Assembly: GCA_011525805.1 (NCBI GenBank)
Contig: WYBR01000033.1
Location: forward strand, 1-64,000
Length of the DNA: 64,000 nt
Origin: Vicinamibacteraceae bacterium
GTDB lineage: Bacteria; Planctomycetota; Phycisphaerae; Phycisphaerales; UBA5793
Direction of reading: 5' to 3'
Both the position numbers and the translations under genes were made by a program. Numbering within the stretch: the stretch's first letter is position 1; every line of letters starts with the position of its first letter. The notes beneath the pieces are model-generated. The model had not been told where the DNA came from. It searched no databases and saw nothing but the letters and a program-made list of their open reading frames with translations. Positions 33,589 to 40,776 of this stretch are shown here, piece after piece.

Positions 33589-33768
33589 ATGTTCCGATCA
33601 CGAGCCGCAGCCCTGTGCCTCGCGCTGCTCGCCGGTTTCTCTCTGGCAGCGATGGGCTGCAAGAACAACGAAGCCGAGGCGCAACCGAGCGAGCACCCGC
33701 AGGGAGAACACCCGCAGGGCGAGCATCCTTCTGAGCATCCCCAAGGCGAACACCCGGCGAGGAACTGA
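33589..33768 (+). CDS. Small lipoprotein with EHPQG repeats
   Basis: A 59-residue predicted lipoprotein. The signal MFRSRAAALCLALLAGFSLAAMGC ends in a plausible lipobox before Cys24 when read in parts (LAAMGC). The mature part is nearly all a His/Glu/Pro repeat: SEHPQGEHPQGEHPSEHPQG. Such His-rich repeats may bind metal, but this is inference. The ATG at 33589 has AGGAGG five bases upstream. Confidence 0.75.
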   Translation: MFRSRAAALCLALLAGFSLAAMGCKNNEAEAQPSEHPQGEHPQGEHPSEHPQGEHPARN

Positions 33769-33915
33769 CGTAGGACCGGCCACGCTCCGGTCGCGCCAAC
33801 GACTCGCGCCAGGCGGGCGGCGTCCGCGCCGGCATCGCCTGTTCCCGCGAGCCCAACGTGGCGCGGTTCATTGAAGGAGGGTGGGCAGGCGCGCGCCCTC
33901 GATGATCGACCAGTC

Positions 33916-35259
33916 ATGAGGAGGCTTCCGATGTGGATGATGCTCGCCGCGTTTTTCGCCGCCGGCTGCACCGCGATGCAGGCTCCCCCCGCGAAGGAGC
34001 CGGCGCTTGAGCCCGTGCCCCACGTCGTCACCGCGGACATCGCGGCCGGAATCGAGCGCCACATCGCCGAAGAGTCGAAGAAGCACGGCGGGTACTTCAT
34101 CCTGCCCTACGACGGCGGCGAACTGAGACTCAAACTTGTCCGCGTCCACCTCGAGTACCTCGCCAACCTCGGACCGCGGCGGCACTTCGCCTGCGTCGAT
34201 CTTGCGAGCACCGAGGGCGACGTCTACGACGTCGACTTCTTCCTCGCCGGCGATCCCGGCGCCATGACCGTCACGGAAACGACGATCCACAAACTCAACG
34301 GCCAGCCCTTTTACGTCTGGAAGCAGAACGACGACAAGACATGGGTGCGCGAGGCGGTCGATGAGGCGTCCAACGCCCTGCTCGGCGTGATCGAAGGAAC
34401 CGACGAGTTTGAGTTTCTCTATCAGGTCAAGGTGCCGCCGCTCGACGGCGAAGCGCGCATGTGGATTCCCCTGCCGCAGAGCGACGCCTTCCAGACCGTG
34501 ACGGTCGGCGCGATCGAAACGCCGGGAGCACACCGCTACCTGACCGACGAGCGCTACGGCAACAAGGTGCTCTTCCTCGAGTTGACGCCGCAGCACAGCG
34601 GGCAGGGAATCGAACTGCACTTCAACGTGAAGCGCCGCGAGAAGGGGGCGTATCCCGAGGAGGACCAGCCACCGCAGACCTGGCTTGCGGCCGAGCGCCT
34701 CGTCCCCGAGAGCGACGAGTTCAAGCGCATCGCCGCGGAAGTGCTCGGCGAGCGCGAAGGCGATCTTGTCCGCGCCCGGCTGCTCTACGACCACACGATC
34801 GACCGCATGCGCTACATGCGCTACGGCGAGGGGTACGGGCAGGGCGACGCGGTCTACGCCTGCGACAGCGCGACGGGCAACTGCACGGACTTTCATTCGT
34901 ACTTCATCGCGCTGGCGCGGGCGGCGAACATCCCGGCGCGCTTCGCGATCGGCGCGGCCATCCCCTCGGAGCGCGACGAGGGAGGCGTGGACGGGTATCA
35001 CTGCTGGGCTGAGTTCTACGCCGAGGGAAAGTGGTGGCCGGTGGACATCAGCGAGGCGGACAAGTACACGCCGCTCTCGACGTACTACTTCGGCCACCAC
35101 CCGGCCAACCGCGTGGAACTGAGCCGCGGCCGCGACCTGATCGTCGAGCCGGGTCCGGTGAGCGGGCCGATCAACTACCTCGCCTATCCCGTGCTCGAAG
35201 TGGCGGGCAAGCCCCTGCCGGTGCAGCCGGTGTTCTCGTTCCGGCGGCTCGGGTCGTAA
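33916..35259 (+). CDS. Transglutaminase-like lipoprotein
   Basis: A 447-residue predicted lipoprotein: MRRLPMWMMLAAFFAAGC with lipobox Cys18. The C-terminal transglutaminase-like domain has a complete triad: Cys323 in GNCTDFHSYF, His362 in GYHCWAEFY and Asp377 in WWPVDIS. The central part is beta-rich, with WIPLPQSD. It probably acts as a protease or amidase in the envelope. The ATG at 33916 gives the arginines needed in a signal peptide; an ATG at 33931 has AGGAGG six bases upstream and is the alternative. Confidence 0.83.
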   Translation: MRRLPMWMMLAAFFAAGCTAMQAPPAKEPALEPVPHVVTADIAAGIERHIAEESKKHGGYFILPYDGGELRLKLVRVHLEYLANLGPRRHFACVDLASTEGDVYDVDFFLAGDPGAMTVTETTIHKLNGQPFYVWKQNDDKTWVREAVDEASNALLGVIEGTDEFEFLYQVKVPPLDGEARMWIPLPQSDAFQTVTVGAIETPGAHRYLTDERYGNKVLFLELTPQHSGQGIELHFNVKRREKGAYPEEDQPPQTWLAAERLVPESDEFKRIAAEVLGEREGDLVRARLLYDHTIDRMRYMRYGEGYGQGDAVYACDSATGNCTDFHSYFIALARAANIPARFAIGAAIPSERDEGGVDGYHCWAEFYAEGKWWPVDISEADKYTPLSTYYFGHHPANRVELSRGRDLIVEPGPVSGPINYLAYPVLEVAGKPLPVQPVFSFRRLGS

Positions 35260-35266
35260 CGCAGGC

Positions 35267-36475
35267 TTATCCTCGATGCACGGGCGCAGCGCGGCCTCGG
35301 CGCCGGCGGGCGTCGACGTAGAAGCGCATGGCCAGCGACGATCCGACGATCGAGACGGCGCTGGTCATGAGGATGACGCCGGCGGTGACGGTGGGCGATC
35401 CGATGGGCAGCGCGCCGCCGAGAAGCCCGAGCGTCGGCCCGAGGAGGTATCCCAGGCCGATGACGGCTTCGTGACGGCCGCCGGAATCAACGGCGGCGTG
35501 CTCGACGGCCATGCCGTAGTAGAGCGCCGCGTAGTAGATCATCCCCTGCCCGACGCCGAGCACCCCCAGGCCGAGCACCGCCGACCAGACGTTCATTTCG
35601 AGCAGCACGACGAGCGTTCCCGAGATGAGCATGAAGGCGCCGAAGCCGAGGATGCCCCAGCGGCCGTGCCAGCCGGGGCGCCAGTACATCAGCGCAAAGA
35701 CGCCGACGCGCGCGATGATCCAGGTGCTGCCCAGCGTCGGCGCGACCGCCGCCGCCACATCGAGGCGCTCGAAGATGCCCGGCAGGATCGGGCCGAGCAT
35801 GTAAAGGAGGACGTAACTCATCGGCAACAGAGTGCGCGACGCGCGAAGGAGGTTGGGATAGGCCTCGCCGGTGTGGTTGCGGGCGGCGTCGGCGTCGTGC
35901 CGCGGCGGCTGGAGGGGCCAGAACGTGACGAGCCCGAGCGTCGCGCCGTGCAAAACCGCGAGGACGATGAAGGTGACCTGCGGCATGCCGTGCATGATCG
36001 AGATGAGCCACAGGCCGGGGGGAATGGCTGCGGCCCAGGTGATGTTGAAGAGGCCGATGGCGCGGCGCATGTCGCGGCCGTGCCGACCCGAGGCGATGTA
36101 ACTCTCGACGATGGGCCACTGAAGGCCGGCGAAGGCGTTGTAGCACGGCGCGAGAAGCCACCACGCCCACTGCGGCGGCAGCGTCGCCAGCATCGCGCAC
36201 GCCAGCGCCATGCCGATGAGCGCCGCCGTCAGCAGCCGCCGCGCGCCCAGGCGCTTGCTGATCGGCCCGGCGAGAAGCGCCGCTGGGATGTAGGGCACCT
36301 GCACGCACAGTCCCAGCAGGAGGTTGCGCAGGTCGGTGAAGGCGAAGACGTCGCGGGTAATGTAGTAGACGCCGTTGAGCATCACCCCCGTGCCGACGCT
36401 GGCGATGCCGGCGTAGGCGAGGGTGGAGAGGAGCAGCGCCGAAGATCGCCCGACGATGTCATCCTTGCCCGTCAT
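35267..36475 (-). CDS. MFS transporter
   Basis: A 402-residue membrane protein with about twelve hydrophobic segments. The motif between helices 2 and 3 is GPISKRLGARRLL, the typical MFS loop. Helix 4-5 has QWPIVESYIASG. The ATG at 36475 (MTGKDDIVG) is used; a longer frame would run back toward tRNA-Arg(CCG). It converges on the transglutaminase-like gene, 7 bases apart. Substrate unknown. Confidence 0.85.
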   Translation of the reverse strand: MTGKDDIVGRSSALLLSTLAYAGIASVGTGVMLNGVYYITRDVFAFTDLRNLLLGLCVQVPYIPAALLAGPISKRLGARRLLTAALIGMALACAMLATLPPQWAWWLLAPCYNAFAGLQWPIVESYIASGRHGRDMRRAIGLFNITWAAAIPPGLWLISIMHGMPQVTFIVLAVLHGATLGLVTFWPLQPPRHDADAARNHTGEAYPNLLRASRTLLPMSYVLLYMLGPILPGIFERLDVAAAVAPTLGSTWIIARVGVFALMYWRPGWHGRWGILGFGAFMLISGTLVVLLEMNVWSAVLGLGVLGVGQGMIYYAALYYGMAVEHAAVDSGGRHEAVIGLGYLLGPTLGLLGGALPIGSPTVTAGVILMTSAVSIVGSSLAMRFYVDARRRRGRAAPVHRG

Positions 36476-36547
36476 CGGGGCGGATCGTATACTCGGCTGA
36501 TGGGGTCGGCGAAGAGGCGGAATGCTCGATCGCCGGTTCGCCGATGA

Positions 36548-36621
36548 GTCCGCGTAGCGCAATTGGATAGAGCATCTGCCTCCGGAGCAGAAGGTTGCAG
36601 GTTCGAGTCCTGCCGCGGACG
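36548..36621 (+). tRNA. tRNA-Arg (anticodon CCG)
   Basis: A 74-base cloverleaf: acceptor GTCCGCG/CGCGGAC, anticodon stem TCTGC/GCAGA with loop CTCCGGA, T arm GCAGG-TTCGAGT-CCTGC. The D stem GCGC/GAGC has one G-A mismatch. A short T run (GCTTTTTCG) follows and may terminate transcription. Confidence 0.96.
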
Positions 36622-36711
36622 CTTTTTCGTCTTTCGCTCAACCAACCGTAGACTCACGACGGGCGCGGCCTGACACGATCGGGCCGCCATGAGGCGTTAC
36701 CATAACGCGAA

Positions 36712-37722
36712 GTGAGCGACGAATCCGGCAGCACTGAGAGCGGCCTCGAGGGACATGGGATCGATCGTTCGCGCCCATCGTACGCGGTGGTGTTCCTGCC
36801 CCGCTCCGCCGATCATCCGCTGCTGTCGCTCATTCCGGCGCTGCTTGGCGTGGGAGCAGCCATCGGGCTCGTCATCAAGGGTGAGATCACAAAGACCCCG
36901 CCCTCCTCCCTCGAAGGCATCCTGCTGGCCGCTTGCACTCCCGTAGGGTTGGCGCTGCTTTGGAAAGCAACGAGCGACGGGCTTCGCCGGCGCCGCAACA
37001 GGCTGGATGAGCGTCAACTGGATCAACTTGCCGATCCTTCATGGCGACTGAGCATCGAGGCTTCCCGAGGGCTAGCAGCGGCGCGATGGTGCAGGCTCGA
37101 CTCCACGCTCTTGCCCATGACGCAGCGGCGAACGTGGAAACGACTGCGAGGCGCGCTCGACTCGCTCCAATCGACTCGTCCGGCTGCGCTGGTGGATCAC
37201 CGCCTGCACGAGGTGTGCCTTGGCATTGAGCGAACGGAAAACATGCTCGAACCGGAACTGCTGGATTCTCGGATCTCGCGCTCCGGCGTTCCTTCGCTGA
37301 GACGATCGTTCGTCGGGCAAATGATCGCGCTTCTCATTCTCGGCGGCACCTGCATCGGCGTCCGCAGCCGGGGATCGAACCCCATGCACTCCCTCGCCAT
37401 GCTGCTGGCGATGCTGACTCTCTACGCCCCCATTCTGGCCTTCATGGTGCTCTGGCCACTGATCCGCACGGCGCTGCCCCGGCTCCGCTCGGCCCCGATC
37501 GCCGGCATGGGCACCGTGATCGACGGACGCGGACGAAAGTGGACCGTGAACGACTCCATTCTGCTCATCGAGCCGAAGGAAGAGGCAATCGTCGCGGGGC
37601 TGTACGGGCCGGCAGGCACGCTGCGGATGTCCTTCTACAAGGAAGGCGATGACGGCTTCAGGGCCCTCTGGCAGCGGTGGATGCATCCGAGCCCTCGACC
37701 GGAGCAGTCGTTGTCCGACTAG
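36712..37722 (+). CDS. Membrane protein of unknown function
   Basis: A 336-residue protein starting with GTG. Two hydrophobic hairpins are visible: about 38-58 (LLSLIPALLGVGAAIGLVI) with 68-82, and about 205-250 (GQMIALLILGGTCIGV and MLLAMLTLYAPILAFMVLW). A soluble region lies between them and a C-terminal soluble domain of about 85 residues follows. Codon use looks slightly less GC-biased than its neighbours. No family is recognised. Confidence 0.7.
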   Translation: MSDESGSTESGLEGHGIDRSRPSYAVVFLPRSADHPLLSLIPALLGVGAAIGLVIKGEITKTPPSSLEGILLAACTPVGLALLWKATSDGLRRRRNRLDERQLDQLADPSWRLSIEASRGLAAARWCRLDSTLLPMTQRRTWKRLRGALDSLQSTRPAALVDHRLHEVCLGIERTENMLEPELLDSRISRSGVPSLRRSFVGQMIALLILGGTCIGVRSRGSNPMHSLAMLLAMLTLYAPILAFMVLWPLIRTALPRLRSAPIAGMGTVIDGRGRKWTVNDSILLIEPKEEAIVAGLYGPAGTLRMSFYKEGDDGFRALWQRWMHPSPRPEQSLSD

Positions 37723-37867
37723 AGACCGGCCGTGCGCGAGGCGAGCGGGGATCGGCTCAATGGCGTCGAGTGGCGTGCGCCATGGCAGACTCGGAATCGC
37801 CGCGCGAAGCGCGACGGTAGGCGACGCGCCTGTCCAATAAGCAAGTAGCGCCGGTTCGCGCAGCGAC

Positions 37868-37977
37868 GGGTGGCATGGCGTCGCGCTTCGCGTCTCTCTT
37901 CCCGAGCATGAATGCGAGATCGAACACGCCTTCGCGTTCGGCATAGTCAGGCGAAGCGCCAGGCCATGCCACCCGCC
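37868..37977. repeat. Cruciform-type repeat, copy 2
   Basis: It begins GGGTGGCATGGCGTCGCG and ends CAGGCCATGCCACCC. The arm variants CGTCGCGCTTCGCGTC and CAGGCGAAGCGCCAGG are the same two forms as at 22111-22218, in swapped order. With a fragment at about 37785-37830 it fills the 302 bases between 37722 and the toxin remnant. No gene is seen there. Confidence 0.7.
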
Positions 37978-38024
37978 TTGCACCAGAGCAGGTCAATCGC
38001 AGCCGCGAAGCGGCGATCCACATT

Positions 38025-38290
38025 TCACGGAAAGTAGCGGTAGATCTCGCGGCGATGCAGGCAGCGGACAAAAGTCGCGGCGTCGCTGTCGAGATGAGCC
38101 CGAGTCGGTAGTCGCCGACGCGGATGCGGTAGGCACCAGACTCGCCGGTGATGCTTGTAGGTCCGGCGATCTGATCGAGGCGCCGCGCTGCTTCGATCTG
38201 CTCGATCGCGCCGATGATGCGCCGCTTCATCGGGGCGTCCCTGACGTTCTTCACATCGCGCAGGAAGGAACTCCGAAACGCGACCTTCAC
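38025..38290 (-). pseudogene. RelE/ParE-superfamily toxin with a one-base frameshift
   Basis: The first part (MKVAFRSSFLRDVKNV to YRIRVGDYRLGLI) is a RelE/HigB-type toxin start. After about 38093 the frame changes. Restoring one base gives LDSDAATFVRCLHRREIYRY then FP and a TGA at 38025, the classic C-terminus of the family. The corrected product would be 88 residues. Without correction the frame runs on to 37757 through repeat DNA. Its ATG overlaps the antitoxin stop. Either a true pseudogene or a sequencing error. Confidence 0.8.
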
Positions 38291-38499
38291 GAGGCGTCCT
38301 TCAGGGCGGACATGACGTCGCTTCTGTCCACGGGCGGAGTCTGCAAACCCTCGCGAATGGCGGCCGCCATGCCTAGATCCTTCAAGGCCTCGATGATCGC
38401 ATCGCGCAGCAGCCGGCGCTCCTCCGCGAGCGTCTCGCGCATCGCCTCCTTGATTGCCCTTTTCAGACCGTCAGGAGTCGGGTTGGTGAGAGAGACCAT
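38287..38499 (-). CDS. Putative antitoxin of the RelE-type pair
   Basis: A 70-residue acidic/basic helical protein (MVSLTNPTPDGLKRAIKEAM, then MRETLAEERRLLRDAIIEAL) whose end overlaps the toxin start as an ATGA-type junction. The ATG at 38499 has AAGGAA eight bases upstream and is preferred over an ATG at 38514. It is called an antitoxin from position and size; no known DNA-binding family is obvious. Confidence 0.7.
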   Translation of the reverse strand: MVSLTNPTPDGLKRAIKEAMRETLAEERRLLRDAIIEALKDLGMAAAIREGLQTPPVDRSDVMSALKDAS

Positions 38500-38583
38500 G
38501 GGCGTTCCTTCCATGTCGAGCCGCGGAACTATACACCCGGGAGCCAGTCGATCGCCCGAGTTTCAGCTTCCTCAGTCACCCAT

Positions 38584-40776
38584 TCACGGCTGTTCCGCCC
38601 GCGCCACCGGGCCGTCGGGGAGGCGGTTCAAGGTGTAGTACGCCTCCGCGTGCAGCAGCGGTTTCCCTTCGGCGCTGCGCACGCCGGGGGCGGTGAGTTC
38701 GTGGACGAAGCCTTCGCGCAGGCCGTCGATCACGAGGCGCACGCGCAGCGCATCCTCGGAGACGATCGCCTCGCGGATCGTCAACACCTTGTTGCGGATC
38801 TCCGGGCTGCCGTACGGTTCGTGGTACCAGTAGGTGAAGGACTTCATCGCGTAGGCGCCGGCGTCGCTTGCGGCCTGCCGATCGACCGGCTGCGTGAAGC
38901 CCAGTTCAAAGCCGTCGCTGAGCGCCTTCATCTCGAGAATCTCAAAGGGGGTCCTTCCCGTCCAGACGAGGCGCTGGAGGCCCCACGGCTTGCGGCCCAG
39001 CGAGCCCCAGCCGCGGTTGGTCATGCCGACGAACATCGAAGCGTGCGCCTCGCCCCCACCCCGACCCTCCCCCGCAGGGCCGGGGGAGGGAGGCTCAGCG
39101 CCCCAGCACATGCGGTTGACGCCGCAGTCGAATCCGCTGCGGAATGGGAAGCAGGCGCCCTGATACTTGCCGTCGACTTTTTCGAGGAAGACGCGCGCGA
39201 TGGAGGCGGTGGTCTGATCGCCGACGAAGAGTTGGCCGGCGAAGGGGCCGAAGCGGCCGCCGGTCTGGTCGCAGATGATGTCGGCCGAGGACTGGCCCAT
39301 GCGGCCGTAGGGGAACCAGACGGCGGGGAGTTTGAGCGAGGGCATGACCTTCGCCGCCTCGTACATGGTGAGCGGGCCGTCGGGCCCGGCGGCGGGCTTG
39401 CCGGGATTCTCACCGGGGGCGGCGGGATGGTCGTACCACTGGTTGGCGCCTGGGTGGCCGCAGAAGTCGCCGCTCTCCATGTGAACGAGCGGGCAGGTGC
39501 CGACCCAGTCGCCCTGGTTGTCGACGTAGAACATGTCGCCGGCGGCGTTCATGCCGATGCCGTTGGGCGAGCGCATGCCGCCGCAGACGGGGGTCATCTT
39601 TCCGTCGGGAGTGATCTTGAGCGCCCAGCCGCGCCAGGGGACGATGCTCTTGCCCAGGCCGCCGCAGAAGCCGAGGTTGAGCGCGACCCACATGTTGCCC
39701 TCGCGGTCGAACTTGGGTCCGAAGGCGAACTCGTGGTAGTTGCCGCTGAGCCCCCAGCCGTCGTAGACGGTCTCGAAGCGGTCGGCGCGGCCGTCGCCGT
39801 CTTCGTCGATGAGGCACGTGAGTTCGCCGCGCTGGACGAGGTACATCGCGTTGTCTCTGCTGACGAGTCCGAGCGGCTCGTGCAGGCCGGCGGCGAAGCG
39901 TGTGAAGGTCGCGCTGAAAGGCGGGTCGGCGTAGGCGTCATTGACGATCCACACTTCGCCGCGGCGCGTCGCGACCGCCGGCCGGCCGTCGGGCATCACA
40001 TCCAGCCCTCCGACCTCCAGCACGATGTCGCGCGGAACGGGGATCGTGAGCATGCGGTAGTACTCATCCTCCGCCGAACGAGGGAAGTCGAGATCGAGCT
40101 GATACTCGAGCATCGCGTCGAGGAGCGGATCGAGAGGATTGTCGTAGCCGAAGGAGTAGTTGAACCCCACGCCGCGGTTGACGACCTTGGCGAGGATCGT
40201 GTTGACGCCAGGCTCGAGGTGGAGCGTGACGACGTGCTGGTCCGACTCCCAGCCGCGCAGCACGTCGGCGTGAACGATGACGCGGCCGTTGTGCCAGACC
40301 TTGACGCCGTCGTCGGAGCCCATGTGGACCTTGAGGTCGGCCGGCTCGCCGATGCGGATCTCGCGGTAGAGGTAGACGGCGGCGTCTTCGTTGAACCGGT
40401 TGTCGCTCGGGTTGTCGCCGAAGATGCGCAGGTTCATGGCGCTGTTGTCCTGGAAGTCGGTCCGGCGCCAGGTTACGTCGATGCCGTGCTTGCCCTTGTA
40501 GACGGCGTCGGGATTGAAGCCGTCCTGCTCGGGGGGATAGAGGCGGTCGAGTTCGCCGTGCCCGCTGTTGGGGAAGGGGCCGATCACCCACCACGGGCCG
40601 TAGTCGAGACCCTCGGGCAGGTACTGCGCGATGGTGGCTCTGCGCGTCGATTCGCGGTCGGCCTGGCGGATGTACTTGAGTTCGGGGCCGAGGGGCTGCT
40701 GAATCGCGGCGGCGAGGGTCGCGCCGAAGAGGATCAAGCAGACCGCCGCGCCGAGTTGCGTTGTGCGTCTCACCAC
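38584..40776 (-). CDS. Secreted glucose/sorbosone dehydrogenase-like beta-propeller protein
   Basis: A 730-residue exported protein. A signal peptide (AAVCLILFGATLAAA) is followed by a PA14/carbohydrate-binding-like region at about 60-215 (GPWWVIGPFPNSG, VHMGSDDGVKVWHNG) and a beta-propeller at about 245-640 like PQQ-dependent sugar dehydrogenases (GLDVMPDGRPAVATRRGEVW, SGNYHEFAFGPKFDREGNMW, SPNGIGMNAAGDMFY). At about 560-575 a Pro/Gly-rich insert (PPSPGPAGEGRGGGE) is encoded by a palindrome. The GTG start overlaps the end of the cytochrome gene by 7 bases. The pair probably forms an electron-transfer unit. Confidence 0.8.
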   Translation of the reverse strand: MVRRTTQLGAAVCLILFGATLAAAIQQPLGPELKYIRQADRESTRRATIAQYLPEGLDYGPWWVIGPFPNSGHGELDRLYPPEQDGFNPDAVYKGKHGIDVTWRRTDFQDNSAMNLRIFGDNPSDNRFNEDAAVYLYREIRIGEPADLKVHMGSDDGVKVWHNGRVIVHADVLRGWESDQHVVTLHLEPGVNTILAKVVNRGVGFNYSFGYDNPLDPLLDAMLEYQLDLDFPRSAEDEYYRMLTIPVPRDIVLEVGGLDVMPDGRPAVATRRGEVWIVNDAYADPPFSATFTRFAAGLHEPLGLVSRDNAMYLVQRGELTCLIDEDGDGRADRFETVYDGWGLSGNYHEFAFGPKFDREGNMWVALNLGFCGGLGKSIVPWRGWALKITPDGKMTPVCGGMRSPNGIGMNAAGDMFYVDNQGDWVGTCPLVHMESGDFCGHPGANQWYDHPAAPGENPGKPAAGPDGPLTMYEAAKVMPSLKLPAVWFPYGRMGQSSADIICDQTGGRFGPFAGQLFVGDQTTASIARVFLEKVDGKYQGACFPFRSGFDCGVNRMCWGAEPPSPGPAGEGRGGGEAHASMFVGMTNRGWGSLGRKPWGLQRLVWTGRTPFEILEMKALSDGFELGFTQPVDRQAASDAGAYAMKSFTYWYHEPYGSPEIRNKVLTIREAIVSEDALRVRLVIDGLREGFVHELTAPGVRSAEGKPLLHAEAYYTLNRLPDGPVARAEQP
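39065..39090. repeat. Perfect palindrome inserted in frame in a coding region
   Basis: A 10-bp stem CCCTCCCCCG / CGGGGGAGGG around CAGGGC. It encodes the Pro/Gly insert of the propeller protein. The centre differs by one base from the REP centre CAGAGC. Confidence 0.8.

Noticed and set aside
36459-36690. Short minus-strand frames over 36459-36690 such as RTCNLLLRRQ
   Set aside because: They are antisense to tRNA-Arg(CCG) and are artefacts of its sequence.
37757-38024. C-terminal extension of the RelE-type toxin beyond the frameshift
   Set aside because: The extra residues derive from the cruciform repeat; the natural stop is at 38025 in the corrected frame.
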